Positions 53,233 to 63,221 of a DNA stretch of 64,000 nucleotides are shown here, in pieces. Each line of letters starts with the position of its first letter. Position 1 is the stretch's first letter. A program made the position numbers and the translations under genes. Source of the DNA: Allotamlana fucoidanivorans (lineage in GTDB: Bacteria > Bacteroidota > Bacteroidia > Flavobacteriales > Flavobacteriaceae); assembly GCF_006265225.1 (NCBI RefSeq), contig NZ_VDCS01000016.1, forward strand, positions 1-64,000. The letters are read 5' to 3'. Below the pieces are notes generated by a model, which did no database searches, was not told the DNA's origin, and saw nothing but the letters and a program-made list of their open reading frames with translations.

Positions 53233-53240
53233 TATTTTTG
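53233..53240 (+). promoter_or_regulatory. Possible -7 box of the nfu gene
   Basis: TATTTTTG fits TAnnTTTG and lies 17 bp before the ATG at 53257. No clear -33 box. Confidence 0.35.
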
Positions 53241-53256
53241 TAAAAAATTAGCTAAA

Positions 53257-54159
53257 ATGAAAAATTTTAAGGTTTCTGTGCGAGAAACAACAAATAACGC
53301 CATTATAAAATTTGAGTTAAACGAGTTTATTACAAAGCATCAAAGTTTTGAATTTAATAATATTGATGAAGCGAAATCATCTCCTTTAGCCCAGCAACTA
53401 TTTTATCTGCCATTTGTAAAAAAAGTATATATTTCTGGAAATTTTATTGCTGTAGAACGCTATAATATTGTAGAATGGAATGATGTAAAGGATGAAGTAG
53501 CAGAGCAAATTGAAGCCTATCTCAATGATGGAGGCGTTATTATTGAAGATACTGCCGCACCAAAAAAATTACCTGTTACGGTTTATGCGGAAAGTACACC
53601 TAACCCATCTGTAATGAAGTTTGTTGCCAACAAAAAGCTGGTTACCGCTTTATTTGAATTTACCTCTATTGATGATGCCAAACTATCACCATTAGCAACA
53701 GAGTTGTTTCATTTTCCGTTTGTAAAACGTGTATTTTTTGATGAAAACTATGTTTCTATCACAAAATATGATATTACCAAATGGGAAGACATAACCATTC
53801 AGCTTCGTGAATTCATAAAGCATTATGTTGAAAATGGAAAAGAAATTGTTTCTGCTGGAGCTGCCGAAGCCATGCAAAAGTCAACCGAGCAATTAGATTC
53901 TCAATTTGAACATTTAGATGATGTTTCAAAGCAAATTGTAAATATCCTTGAAGAATATGTAAAACCTGCAGTTGCAAGTGATGGCGGAAACATTCAGTTC
54001 ATAGCCTATGATGAAAACACAAAAAACGTTAGTGTGATGCTTCAAGGGGCTTGTAGTGGTTGTCCGTCATCCACTTTCACCCTAAAAAGCGGCATTGAAA
54101 ATATGCTAAAAGAAATGCTTCCTGGAAAAGTTGAAATGGTTGAAGCGATAAACGGTTAA
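53257..54159 (+). CDS. Nfu-type iron-sulfur scaffold with duplicated N-domain
   Basis: A 300-residue protein. Two copies of the Nfu N-terminal domain (about 1-90 and 106-195; the second has the ESTPNPSVMKFVANKKL motif, both have LSPLA/SPLAQ and FVKKVYI/FVKRVFF) are followed by the NifU C-terminal domain (about 215-297) with C266-x2-C269 (GACSGCPSS). It assembles and delivers Fe-S clusters in the cytoplasm. The first N-domain has lost the TPNP motif. Confidence 0.9.
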   Translation: MKNFKVSVRETTNNAIIKFELNEFITKHQSFEFNNIDEAKSSPLAQQLFYLPFVKKVYISGNFIAVERYNIVEWNDVKDEVAEQIEAYLNDGGVIIEDTAAPKKLPVTVYAESTPNPSVMKFVANKKLVTALFEFTSIDDAKLSPLATELFHFPFVKRVFFDENYVSITKYDITKWEDITIQLREFIKHYVENGKEIVSAGAAEAMQKSTEQLDSQFEHLDDVSKQIVNILEEYVKPAVASDGGNIQFIAYDENTKNVSVMLQGACSGCPSSTFTLKSGIENMLKEMLPGKVEMVEAING

Positions 54160-54193
54160 TCAAAATATTTTTTAGTTTCATAAAACACAAAAC

Positions 54194-54217
54194 AAGCGTT
54201 CAAAATATGAGCGCTTT
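54194..54217 (+). terminator. Terminator of the nfu gene
   Basis: AAGCGTTC and GAGCGCTT pair with one mismatch around AAAATAT, followed by TTTTTATACC, about 35 bp past the stop. Confidence 0.65.
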
Positions 54218-54236
54218 TTTTATACCTAAATTATGC

Positions 54237-54244
54237 TAACTTTG
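54237..54244 (+). promoter_or_regulatory. Possible -7 box of the YyaL/DUF255 gene
   Basis: TAACTTTG fits TAnnTTTG and ends 5 bp before the ATG at 54250, suggesting a leaderless or nearly leaderless message. Confidence 0.35.
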
Positions 54245-54249
54245 GTTCT

Positions 54250-56358
54250 ATGAGAAACATTATAATACTTAGCGTTGCTATTTTTGTTTTTGCCTGTAAA
54301 GGAGAAAATCAACAAGAGAAGGAGCATCAATATACTAACAAACTTATTCATGAGACCAGCCCTTACCTACTTCAACACGCCCACAATCCAGTAGATTGGC
54401 ACGCCTGGAATGATAAAACTCTAAAAAAAGCAAAACAAGAGGATAAATTAATGGTTATTAGCGTAGGGTATTCTGCTTGTCATTGGTGTCATGTTATGGA
54501 GCATGAAAGTTTTGAAGACAGTTTGGTAGCTCAAGTGATGAATGAACATTTTGTCAATATAAAAGTTGATAGAGAAGAACGGCCTGATGTGGACCAAACC
54601 TATATGAATGCCCTCTACCTTTTAAACAACGGCAATGGTGGCTGGCCGCTTAACATTGTAGCTTTGCCCGATGGCAGACCTATATGGGGAAGCACCTACT
54701 TACCTAAAGAACAGTGGATGAGTGCCCTTAAACAATTATCTAACCTATACAAAGAAAACCCTGACAAACTTTTGGAGCAAGCCAATAACATTCAAAAAGG
54801 GGTTGAATCCTTTGATATGATTGCCTTAAACACAGAAGCTCCTGTTTTTGAGATTACAGATATTGAAAATGCCGTAAAAAAATGGTCTACAAGGTTTGAC
54901 AACCAATTTGGAGGACTACGAAGCACCCAAAAGTTTATGATGCCAAATAACTACCATTTTTTACTTAGGTATGCCCATCAAAACAAGGACGATGATTTAT
55001 TAGAGTTTATAAATCTAACATTAACCAAAATGGCCTACGGTGGTATTTTTGATCAAGTGGGAGGCGGGTTTTCTAGGTATTCTGTAGACGAGAAATGGCA
55101 TGTGCCTCATTTTGAAAAGATGCTATATGACAACGCTCAACTCGTTAGCCTTTATGTTGATGCTTATCTGCTTACAAAAAACAATCTGTACCAACAAACT
55201 GTGCAAGAAACTCTTGCGTTTGTTAAAAGTGAACTCACCACCCAAGAAGGTGCTTTTCTAGCTTCTTTAGATGCCGACAGCATGAATGAAACAGGAGAAT
55301 TGGAGGAAGGTGCCTACTATATTTGGACCAAAGAAGAGCTTCAAACATTAATAACCCAGGACTTTGATCTTTTTTCAGATTACTACAACATCAACAACTT
55401 TGGTTTTTGGGAAAAAGGGCATTATGTATTAATCAGAAAAGCGCATGATGAAGATTTAGCAAATAAGTATCATATCACTCAAAAAGAACTCCACGAGACC
55501 GTTAAAAACTGGAAACTTATACTAAAAGATGCTAGAAGTAAACGAGAAAAACCAAGATTAGATGATAAAATACTAACCTCTTGGAATGGTTTAATGCTAA
55601 AGGGTTACGTGGATGCTTATCGTGTTTTTAATAATACAGAATATATAGAAACCGCCCTAAAGAATGCTCATTTTATCAAGCAGAAATTAATACGTGAAGA
55701 TGGAGGCCTTAATCACACCTATAAGGAAGGCACTAGCAAAATAAATGGTTATTTAGAAGATTATGCTACTGTTATTGATGCGTTTATAAGTTTATATGAA
55801 GTAACCATTGACGAAAATTGGCTCAATACAGCAAACCTATTAATGCAATATACGTTCAATCATTTTTATGATGATGCCCGCAAGATGTTTTATTTCACTT
55901 CAAACGAAGATAACGCATTGATTTCAAGAAATATTGAATACAGAGATAATGTGATTCCTGCTAGCAATTCTATCATGGCTAAAAACCTATTTAAATTATC
56001 ACACTATTTTGATAATACCGACTATACTAAAACCGCTGAAACCATGCTGAACAATGTAAAACCAGAAATGCAGGAATATCCGTCAGCGTATTCTAATTGG
56101 TATGACCTAATGCTTACATATGCTAAACCTTTCTATGAAGTAGCCATTGTAGGGAATGATGCTCTAAATAAAATAAACAAACTCAACAAAACGTACATTC
56201 CTAATAAATTGATTGCTGGAAGTACTCAAGAAAACTCTATGCCACTTTTAGAAAATCGGTACAATCCAGAGAAAACCTTAATATATGTGTGCGTTAATAA
56301 AGCGTGTAAGCTTCCTGTTTCTGAAGTTGATGACGCTATAAAACTTATAAAGCAATGA
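54250..56358 (+). CDS. YyaL/DUF255 thioredoxin-domain lipoprotein
   Basis: A 702-residue protein with a lipoprotein signal (VFACKGE, C16). The thioredoxin-like DUF255 domain (about 30-190) has C77-x2-C80 ([13 protein letters not shown]) and the HNPVDWHAW start. An (alpha/alpha)6-barrel domain follows (about 210-650; [28 protein letters not shown]), resembling glucosidase-like or epimerase-like barrels. It is related to human SPATA20. Biochemical role unknown. Start and stop overlap the next gene by 4 nt (ATGA). Confidence 0.85.
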   Translation: MRNIIILSVAIFVFACKGENQQEKEHQYTNKLIHETSPYLLQHAHNPVDWHAWNDKTLKKAKQEDKLMVISVGYSACHWCHVMEHESFEDSLVAQVMNEHFVNIKVDREERPDVDQTYMNALYLLNNGNGGWPLNIVALPDGRPIWGSTYLPKEQWMSALKQLSNLYKENPDKLLEQANNIQKGVESFDMIALNTEAPVFEITDIENAVKKWSTRFDNQFGGLRSTQKFMMPNNYHFLLRYAHQNKDDDLLEFINLTLTKMAYGGIFDQVGGGFSRYSVDEKWHVPHFEKMLYDNAQLVSLYVDAYLLTKNNLYQQTVQETLAFVKSELTTQEGAFLASLDADSMNETGELEEGAYYIWTKEELQTLITQDFDLFSDYYNINNFGFWEKGHYVLIRKAHDEDLANKYHITQKELHETVKNWKLILKDARSKREKPRLDDKILTSWNGLMLKGYVDAYRVFNNTEYIETALKNAHFIKQKLIREDGGLNHTYKEGTSKINGYLEDYATVIDAFISLYEVTIDENWLNTANLLMQYTFNHFYDDARKMFYFTSNEDNALISRNIEYRDNVIPASNSIMAKNLFKLSHYFDNTDYTKTAETMLNNVKPEMQEYPSAYSNWYDLMLTYAKPFYEVAIVGNDALNKINKLNKTYIPNKLIAGSTQENSMPLLENRYNPEKTLIYVCVNKACKLPVSEVDDAIKLIKQ

Positions 56359-56708
56359 ATGTATCTACCGTCCTAATAATCATTATAGTAGCATTAGAAC
56401 ACATCTATTTTCTAATTCTGGAAATGTTTCTCTGGACAACCCCCAAAGGCATAACAACTTTTAAATTAAAATCGAAATCCTTCGCTGAAGACACCAAAGT
56501 GTTGGCTGCAAATCAAGGTTTATACAACGGCTTTCTGGCCTTTGGTCTTTTGTTTTCTATAATAAAAGACAACATGAATTTTGCTTTATTTTTTCTTTGT
56601 TGTGTTACTATTGCAGGTGTTTATGGCGCTTTTTCTACAAAACAACTAAAACTGTTTTATGTGCAGTCTGTTCCAGCAATTCTAGGTATTCTCTCTTTTC
56701 TTCTATGA
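56355..56708 (+). CDS. DUF1304 membrane protein
   Basis: A 117-residue inner-membrane protein with four hydrophobic spans. Family pattern: [17 protein letters not shown] near the start, [16 protein letters not shown] in the middle and a [18 protein letters not shown] loop before the last span. Function unknown. It is coupled to the previous gene by the ATGA overlap. Confidence 0.8.
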   Translation: MNVSTVLIIIIVALEHIYFLILEMFLWTTPKGITTFKLKSKSFAEDTKVLAANQGLYNGFLAFGLLFSIIKDNMNFALFFLCCVTIAGVYGAFSTKQLKLFYVQSVPAILGILSFLL

Positions 56709-56795
56709 TACATTTAAACATTTCTTTACCTTTATAATTCCTACAACTAATAAAATAGAATTAATTTTACATTTTATAACACAAACTAAAAATTT

Positions 56796-57611
56796 ATGGA
56801 TTTAGAAAGTATCGACGCAGAAAAATGGATTGATTTAGCCGCAGACTACGGACTTAAACTTATTGGAGCTATTGCCATTTGGATTATTGGATCTTGGGTA
56901 ATAAAAAAACTCCTAGGAGGCACAAAGCAAGTTATGTCAAAAGGAAATTATGATGAAAGCCTTCAAAAGTTTTTATTAAACCTTGCAGGATGGGCGCTTA
57001 AAATTGTTTTAATTATTGTTGCTTTAGGCACCTTAGGGGTTGAAACCACGTCATTCGCAGCCATTATTGCTGCAGCTGGTTTAGCCGTTGGCTTAGCTTT
57101 GCAAGGGTCACTATCAAATTTTGCAGGAGGTGTTTTAATTATGATTTTTAAACCCTTTAAAATAGGTGATTTAATTGAAGCACAAGGCGAAATTGGTGTA
57201 GTAAAAGAAATAGAAATTTTTACGACTAAACTTACAGGATTGTCAAATAAAGAAATCATCATTCCAAACGGTTCTTTATCGAACGGAAATATTGTAAATT
57301 ATTCAGCCGAAGGAACCCGACGTGTAGACCTCACTTTTGGCGTGAGTTATGATTCTGACATCAAACAAACAAAAGAAGTCATTATGAACGTACTTACTTC
57401 GCACCCAAATATTTTAAAAGAGCCTGCTCCTTCTGTAAATGTTTCTGAATTAGCGGATAGCTCGGTAAACTTTGCTGTAAGACCTTGGAGTACTTCAGAT
57501 GACTATTGGAAAGTATACTTTGAGGTTACCGAACAAGTAAAAGAAGCACTTGACAAAGCTGGTATTGAAATTCCATATCCTCATCAAGTAGAAATACACA
57601 AACAAGCTTAA
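56796..57611 (+). CDS. MscS-family small-conductance mechanosensitive channel
   Basis: A 271-residue protein. Three membrane spans (about 15-35, 60-85, 90-115); the pore helix with AIIAAAGLAVGLALQGSLSNFAGGV; then the beta domain (FKIGDLIEAQG, IIPNGSLSNGNIVNYS) and the alpha/beta C-terminal domain. It opens on membrane tension to release solutes. The stop overlaps the convergent tsaB stop by 3 nt. Confidence 0.93.
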   Translation: MDLESIDAEKWIDLAADYGLKLIGAIAIWIIGSWVIKKLLGGTKQVMSKGNYDESLQKFLLNLAGWALKIVLIIVALGTLGVETTSFAAIIAAAGLAVGLALQGSLSNFAGGVLIMIFKPFKIGDLIEAQGEIGVVKEIEIFTTKLTGLSNKEIIIPNGSLSNGNIVNYSAEGTRRVDLTFGVSYDSDIKQTKEVIMNVLTSHPNILKEPAPSVNVSELADSSVNFAVRPWSTSDDYWKVYFEVTEQVKEALDKAGIEIPYPHQVEIHKQA

Positions 57612-58288
57612 TGTTTAGGTTTGGCTTTTATAGCCACAAAATCTTTTAAATAATAAGGTTCAAAATAGGCGACATCTTCGGTGTCGCTTTTTTTATACCT
57701 CTTAAATGACAAAGCACTCATGTCTTTTGATGATGGCAGCTTGTCTTCTATAAAAATAGCATTAGGATGCTTTATAATCTCTACCGTTTTAGCAACACCA
57801 TTTCCAACAAAAAACACCTTACCTTGTAATAAATACTTTTCAAATGAACGGTCTTCTAAAATTTGAGCCTCTGTTTTCCTAATTTCATTAAACTTATAAT
57901 CATAAATAGCTGAGTAAACCTCCATACGACGTGCATCTAACATGGACACAATAACACCCTGATTGGCTTCAACCTGATGCGCTAAGGCTTCAAGTGTAGG
58001 CACTGAAATCAATGGTTTATTTATGGCATAACACAAGCCTTTAGCGGCAGACACGCCTATGCGCAAACCTGTGTAAGACCCTGGTCCTTTGCTTACCGCA
58101 ATAGCATCTAGCATATTCATTGTAATCTGTGCTTCTGCCAAAACGGCTTCAATATAAACATGCAAACGCTCTGCATGTGAATAGCCTTTATCATTATCTT
58201 CCTTTAAGGCTATAGTTACGCCATCTTTGGCAACAGATACAGAACAATTTGTAGTTGCTGTTTCAATATTAAGTATATAAGTGCTCAC
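57608..58288 (-). CDS. tsaB: tRNA threonylcarbamoyladenosine biosynthesis protein TsaB
   Basis: A 226-residue protein of the YeaZ branch of the ASKHA fold. ILNIETATTNCSVSVAKDG begins the phosphate-1 motif, and SKGPGSYTGLRIGVSAAKGLCYA is the strongest family block. TsaB scaffolds TsaD and TsaE in making t6A37 in tRNAs. It is the last gene of the minus-strand efflux operon, 1 nt after TolC, though its function is unrelated. Confidence 0.93.
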   Translation of the reverse strand: MSTYILNIETATTNCSVSVAKDGVTIALKEDNDKGYSHAERLHVYIEAVLAEAQITMNMLDAIAVSKGPGSYTGLRIGVSAAKGLCYAINKPLISVPTLEALAHQVEANQGVIVSMLDARRMEVYSAIYDYKFNEIRKTEAQILEDRSFEKYLLQGKVFFVGNGVAKTVEIIKHPNAIFIEDKLPSSKDMSALSFKRYKKSDTEDVAYFEPYYLKDFVAIKAKPKH

Positions 58289-58289
58289 T

Positions 58290-59615
58290 TTAATTTGTTA
58301 TAGGTTTTCCCATGTAAAAGTCTAAAACTTTTGTCTTAAATACAAAATCATACTTAGCATTTATTAATGACGACTGTGCATTGATTAATTTTATTCGGGC
58401 TTGCTCTAAATCAAAAGAGGTAATAATCCCCACATCAAATCTGTTTTTTGAGTTTTCAAAAGCCAACTTCTGAGCCTCTAAAGATTTCTGTGCTGCAACA
58501 AAAGCCTTGAATGCCGCTTGCGCATCGGTAAAAGCACGTTGTATATTGGATTCTAAATCTAACTTAACCTGTTCTAAGTTAAGTAAGCTATTTTCCTGCT
58601 GAATTTTAGCCTTTGCCACCGAGGTTTTATTTTGAAGTCTAGAAAAAATGGGAATATTTAAATTGACTCTAAACCCATGTGATTTCTGGTTATCTAACTG
58701 ATCCCAAAAATTAGGCTCATCATCTCTAAGGTTTGAATAAAAAGCACTAGACCCAAAGGAGTACCCCCCTGATAAGGTTGGATAAAATGCACTCTTCTGT
58801 ATTTTTGTTCCAAGCTCTGCATTTTCTATCTTTTTTTCGGCTACTTTAACTTCATTTCTATTTGCAAAAGCATAATTTAAAACGGGTTGTATATCATTAT
58901 ACAAAATAGCTGATGACGGTGCATCTACCTCAATAATTTCAACTTCAAAACCATTATAGGGCACTTGTAATAGCTGTGATAGTGTGAGTAACGCTAAGTT
59001 GTAATTGTTTTCAGCTAGCGTTACTTGTTGAGCATCTGCACTTAGTGTTGCTTCTGTATCAAAAATATTTGCTCGAGGTTGCACGCCTGCTTCAACTAAA
59101 TCTTTCACCTGTTTTAACAGTGTATTACTATATTCATACTGTGCCTTAGCCGTTTCTAAGCGTTCTTTATTAAAAAGCACATTTAAATAAGCATTAACCA
59201 CATTTAATGATATATCATCTCGAATTCTATCCAATTCCAGTTGATTGGTTTCAAAATTTAACTTAGACTGTTTGTATAAGTTAGTTAATCTAAAACCATT
59301 AAAAATGGTTTGGTTTAATCCCACTCCAAAATTTGTACTGTTAGAGGTTCTATCAACAAACTGTCCTTCAAACACTTCTTGGTTACCAAATGTTAAGCTA
59401 TGTCCTGCACTAGCGTTTACGGATGGTAAAAACTGACCTTTTGCAGCTATAACGTCTTGTTCATTACTTAGTAGCGTGTTTTTGCCCTGTTTTACAGAAA
59501 TATTATTTTCAATAGCATGATTAACACAGGCTTGCAAGGACCACGACTTTTGCTGCGCAAAGGCACATGTTCCAAAAACCAATGCTAATCCAAAAACACA
59601 ATATGCTTTATTCAT
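58290..59615 (-). CDS. TolC-family outer-membrane efflux channel
   Basis: About 441 residues from ATG 59615 (overlapping the previous gene's stop by 8 nt). Signal peptide AYCVFGLALVFGTCAFAQ. Two outer-membrane efflux repeats (about 25-220 and 240-435) with SWSLQACVNHAIENNISVKQGKN at the start and the GIITSFDLEQARIKLINAQSSL helix near the end. It forms the outer-membrane duct of the tripartite pump encoded upstream. Confidence 0.92.
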   Translation of the reverse strand: MNKAYCVFGLALVFGTCAFAQQKSWSLQACVNHAIENNISVKQGKNTLLSNEQDVIAAKGQFLPSVNASAGHSLTFGNQEVFEGQFVDRTSNSTNFGVGLNQTIFNGFRLTNLYKQSKLNFETNQLELDRIRDDISLNVVNAYLNVLFNKERLETAKAQYEYSNTLLKQVKDLVEAGVQPRANIFDTEATLSADAQQVTLAENNYNLALLTLSQLLQVPYNGFEVEIIEVDAPSSAILYNDIQPVLNYAFANRNEVKVAEKKIENAELGTKIQKSAFYPTLSGGYSFGSSAFYSNLRDDEPNFWDQLDNQKSHGFRVNLNIPIFSRLQNKTSVAKAKIQQENSLLNLEQVKLDLESNIQRAFTDAQAAFKAFVAAQKSLEAQKLAFENSKNRFDVGIITSFDLEQARIKLINAQSSLINAKYDFVFKTKVLDFYMGKPITN

Positions 59616-60732
59616 CTTTATCTTTATCATCTTCATTATCTTTTGATGCTTTGTTCCATACCTTTATTTTATCCCCTTCCTTAACGCCTTCTACAATTTC
59701 AACATTAATACCATCAGACAGCCCAAGTTCAACATCTTTCTTTTCAAACTTGCCTGTTTCATTTTGAACTTCAACAAATGGTTTTTCCGTTATTCTGTTA
59801 TACTGTAACAAGGCCTCCCTAATAGCCAAAACATCTTCTTTACCTTCAATATCAATCTCAGCATTGGCACTGTACCCTGCTCTAATATTTGTTACTGTAT
59901 CAATTTTAACATCGGCCTTTATAGTAAATTGAACGGCGCCATTTTCTTCAACTCCTTTGGGTGCTACAAAGGTTAAGTTAGCTGGAAACTCTTTGTCTTG
60001 AATAGCTCCTAACACCACCTTTATTTCTTTCCCTTCTTCTAGTTTACCCACTTCGGCCTCATCTACTTTTCCTTCAAAAATCATCTTGCTCATATCTGCA
60101 ATAGTGGCAATGGTTGTTCCTGCATTAAAATTATTACTTTGAATCACCTGATCGCCTTCACGAACTGGAATTTCAAGTATGGTACCGGGTATTTGAGCAA
60201 TAATATTGGTATTGGCAGAACTGCCTCCAGAAATAGACCCTAACTTAATGATTTGATAATCGTTTTGAGCTTGTACTAAAGATTCTTTTGCCTGAAAATA
60301 GGACAGCTCGCTATTTTCAAAATCTTGTTTTGAAATGACCCCTTTATCATACAAAGCTTTGTTTCTTAAGTATAACGTATTTGCATTTTCAAAGGATAAT
60401 TTAGCCGTTGCTATTCTACTCTTAGCACTTACTAGGTTTTGTTCATTTGGTACGACTCTAATGGTAGCAATAAGATCGCCTTTCTTCACATGATCACCTT
60501 CTTCTACTAAAATTTTATCAACAATACCTGAAATTTGAGGTTTTAGCTCAACCTCTTCCTCCGGATTGAGTTTTCCAGTTGCCACAGCTTTCGTATTGAT
60601 GGATGTAATAAAAGGCTCTTCAACCTTAAAATCGACAATAGCTTTTGAATTGGCATCTTTAAAATATTTCAAAACGAAGGCTAACAAAATAACCACTACG
60701 AGTACTAAAATAATTTTTACTGTTTTATTCAT
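59608..60732 (-). CDS. HlyD/MacA-type membrane-fusion adaptor
   Basis: A 374-residue protein. An N-terminal anchor (IILVLVVVILLAFVLKYF) is followed by the first lipoyl half (ELKPQISGIVDKILVEEGDHVKKGDLIATI), a coiled-coil hairpin (about 95-165), the second lipoyl half (GTILEIPVREGDQV) and beta-barrel domains. It links the ABC permeases to TolC. The C-terminus is Asp/Lys/Glu-rich. It is 12 bp downstream of the permease gene. Confidence 0.92.
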   Translation of the reverse strand: MNKTVKIILVLVVVILLAFVLKYFKDANSKAIVDFKVEEPFITSINTKAVATGKLNPEEEVELKPQISGIVDKILVEEGDHVKKGDLIATIRVVPNEQNLVSAKSRIATAKLSFENANTLYLRNKALYDKGVISKQDFENSELSYFQAKESLVQAQNDYQIIKLGSISGGSSANTNIIAQIPGTILEIPVREGDQVIQSNNFNAGTTIATIADMSKMIFEGKVDEAEVGKLEEGKEIKVVLGAIQDKEFPANLTFVAPKGVEENGAVQFTIKADVKIDTVTNIRAGYSANAEIDIEGKEDVLAIREALLQYNRITEKPFVEVQNETGKFEKKDVELGLSDGINVEIVEGVKEGDKIKVWNKASKDNEDDKDKDE

Positions 60733-60744
60733 TTTTTTGATTGT

Positions 60745-61989
60745 TTATTCTTCTCTTAATGCTTCTATGGGTTTTACACTGGTGGCTTTAAAAGCCGGAA
60801 TTAGTCCTATTAATGTCCCTAAAATAACGAGTATAACCAGCGCAATAAACACCACGGCAATAGATACAGAGGCATTTACTATAGCCGCTTCATCCCCTTG
60901 TCCGAAAAAGTGATCTAACAAAATTAAAATCCATCCTCCTGTTATGATTCCAAATATTCCAGCAATCAGGGTAATAAATACCGCTTCTACTACAATTTGT
61001 CTTTTTATTTCAAACGGCGTAGCCCCTAATGCCCGCCTTACTCCAATTTCTTTGGTACGTTCTTTTACCGTTATAAGCAAAATATTACCAATAGCAAAAA
61101 CCCCTGCGATTAAAGTAGCAATACCTACAAACCAAGTTAAAAACTGCATTCCGGTAAGAAACCCAGTCATTTTTTTAAACTCTTTACCTAAATTAAAACT
61201 ACCAAAGGCTCTTTTGTCTTCTGGGTGAATATCATTTAAGTTTTTCAATAATAACTTAGCATCATCCTCAATTTGCTTAATACTATAATCTGGTTTTCCT
61301 GTTATCATCATCCAACCAATACGATCTCCTCGGTTAAATATTTGCTGAAATGTAGTAAAAGGTATATGCACATCGGTTGAGGGCCCCATATTTACATTGC
61401 CACGTTCAAAAACGCCAACCACTTTAAAATTGATACCATTCACTTCAATATAGGCCCCGATAGCATCTTCATCTTTTTTGAACAACTGCTCATAAGCCCC
61501 ATCAGAAATCACGGCTATTTTCTTTCTATCATCAATATCATTTTGATTGATAAAGCGACCATGCGTTAATTTTTTCTTTTGTAGTTGATCTAGTAACGGA
61601 TAATCACCCGCCACCTGAAAGCTTCCAGTTAAAAAATCTTTGGTTATTGTAACGCTTTGTTGACTCCGTGGCAATACAAACTCAATACCCTCAACATTCT
61701 CCTCAATTTTTTTAGCATCAGTAAGGGTTAACCTTACCCGTCTGTTTTCCTGAAACCCTTTAAATGGTTTCCCTGTTCTTTGCCCCCAAACAAATACACT
61801 ATTTGTGGCAAAATCTCCAAAAAGTCTGTTGAATGAATTTTCTAATCCTCTTGCTGATCCCAATAATCCAATAAGCAACAAAATACCCCACCAAACCCCA
61901 ACCATAGTTAAGATAGACCTAAGCTTGTTTTTGCTCAAGCTATCTAAAACTTCTTGCCAAGTATCTCTGTCAAATAAAAATCTAAACAT
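60745..61989 (-). CDS. MacB-like ABC transporter permease (second copy)
   Basis: A 414-residue protein. An N-terminal TM segment (about 20-40), a large periplasmic MacB_PCD domain (about 45-270) and a C-terminal FtsX domain with three TM segments (about 280-410), including VKERTKEIGVRRALGATPFEI, the coupling motif for the ATPase. It pairs with the neighbouring permease as a probable heterodimer. Typical exports are peptides, lipoproteins or antibiotics; the substrate is unknown. Confidence 0.9.
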   Translation of the reverse strand: MFRFLFDRDTWQEVLDSLSKNKLRSILTMVGVWWGILLLIGLLGSARGLENSFNRLFGDFATNSVFVWGQRTGKPFKGFQENRRVRLTLTDAKKIEENVEGIEFVLPRSQQSVTITKDFLTGSFQVAGDYPLLDQLQKKKLTHGRFINQNDIDDRKKIAVISDGAYEQLFKKDEDAIGAYIEVNGINFKVVGVFERGNVNMGPSTDVHIPFTTFQQIFNRGDRIGWMMITGKPDYSIKQIEDDAKLLLKNLNDIHPEDKRAFGSFNLGKEFKKMTGFLTGMQFLTWFVGIATLIAGVFAIGNILLITVKERTKEIGVRRALGATPFEIKRQIVVEAVFITLIAGIFGIITGGWILILLDHFFGQGDEAAIVNASVSIAVVFIALVILVILGTLIGLIPAFKATSVKPIEALREE

Positions 61990-61991
61990 AG

Positions 61992-63221
61992 TTAATCATT
62001 CCTTAAGGCTACTATAGGTTTTATTTTTGATGCTTTTTTTGCGGGTAAATAGCCTGCTATAGCTCCTGCTATCACTAATGTAATGGTTGCTCCAATAACC
62101 AAACTATTACTTACTCCTGGATCTTTTATAAAATAGACTTCAAGGCTTGGCCCTACCAGTTCTAAAACACCAACACCTGCCAAAAGCCCTATATAACCTG
62201 CAACGGCCGTGATGATAATAGACTCAATTAAAATAATAGAAACAATAGAACGAGGCGATGCCCCTAAGGCCTTCCTAATACCAATTTCTTTGGTGCGCTC
62301 TTTCACAATAAAAATCATGATATTACTAATCCCCACAATACCAGCTATTAAGGTTCCAAAACCAATCACTAGAATAATTACCGTTAAGCTAAAGGTCATT
62401 ATATCTGCTTGTTTTGTTCCTTGAGCCATGTTAAACAAACGAATAGCTCTTTGGTCATTACGGGCTACCTCAAATTTTTCTTTAAGACTTCTTTTAATAG
62501 AATTCCCAAAGGCCAATGCCTGATCTGAATTCATCTCAGGATTATAGGTTAAATGCATTAAATCAACAAAATCATTATTGCCATATATAAATTGCGTGGT
62601 ACTTATAGGCATATAAATAACTTTTTCTTCATTATCGCCTTCATCATCGGTAAAAACACCGACCACTTTATAAGGAATACCTCCTAGATTTATATACTTA
62701 CCAATTGGGTTTACTTTATAAAAGAGTTCGTTCTCAACCACCTGACCAATGACAACAACCTTAGCCCGATTTTCAATATCATGTTGATTAATATAACGGC
62801 CATCTTTAACCACATTATTCTCAATGAACATATACTCTGGATAAACACCTCTTACCTCATACGTATTTTTCTCTCCTTGGAAAGAGGCATTTAAATTTTT
62901 ATTTACTTTAGATGTAAAAAACTGCACCTTATCTCCAAACTTATCTAGAATAAAATCACGGTCTTCATTTTTAAACTGAATGCGTTTACCAACCTGATTC
63001 CCTTTATGGGCAATAGAAGTTCTACCTGGAAAAATAATAATGGAGTTATTAGCATCTGTACCAAAAGCCTCTTTAAAGGTGTTTTTTAAACCATTGGCTA
63101 TACCAAACAAAATAGCAAAAAGTAGAATAGCAAAAGTTACTGTAAAACCAGACAATAAACTTCGCGTTCTGTTTTTATTTATACTCTGAAATATTTCCCG
63201 CCAAAGGTCTAAATCAAACAT
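61992..63221 (-). CDS. MacB-like ABC transporter permease (first copy)
   Basis: A 409-residue paralogue of the next gene. Same layout: N-terminal TM (about 20-40), periplasmic MacB_PCD domain (about 45-275) and FtsX domain with VKERTKEIGIRKALGASPRSI. It overlaps the ATPase gene by 8 nt, and the second permease follows after 2 nt. Tandem divergent permeases with a single ATPase suggest a heterodimeric pump. Confidence 0.9.
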   Translation of the reverse strand: MFDLDLWREIFQSINKNRTRSLLSGFTVTFAILLFAILFGIANGLKNTFKEAFGTDANNSIIIFPGRTSIAHKGNQVGKRIQFKNEDRDFILDKFGDKVQFFTSKVNKNLNASFQGEKNTYEVRGVYPEYMFIENNVVKDGRYINQHDIENRAKVVVIGQVVENELFYKVNPIGKYINLGGIPYKVVGVFTDDEGDNEEKVIYMPISTTQFIYGNNDFVDLMHLTYNPEMNSDQALAFGNSIKRSLKEKFEVARNDQRAIRLFNMAQGTKQADIMTFSLTVIILVIGFGTLIAGIVGISNIMIFIVKERTKEIGIRKALGASPRSIVSIILIESIIITAVAGYIGLLAGVGVLELVGPSLEVYFIKDPGVSNSLVIGATITLVIAGAIAGYLPAKKASKIKPIVALRND

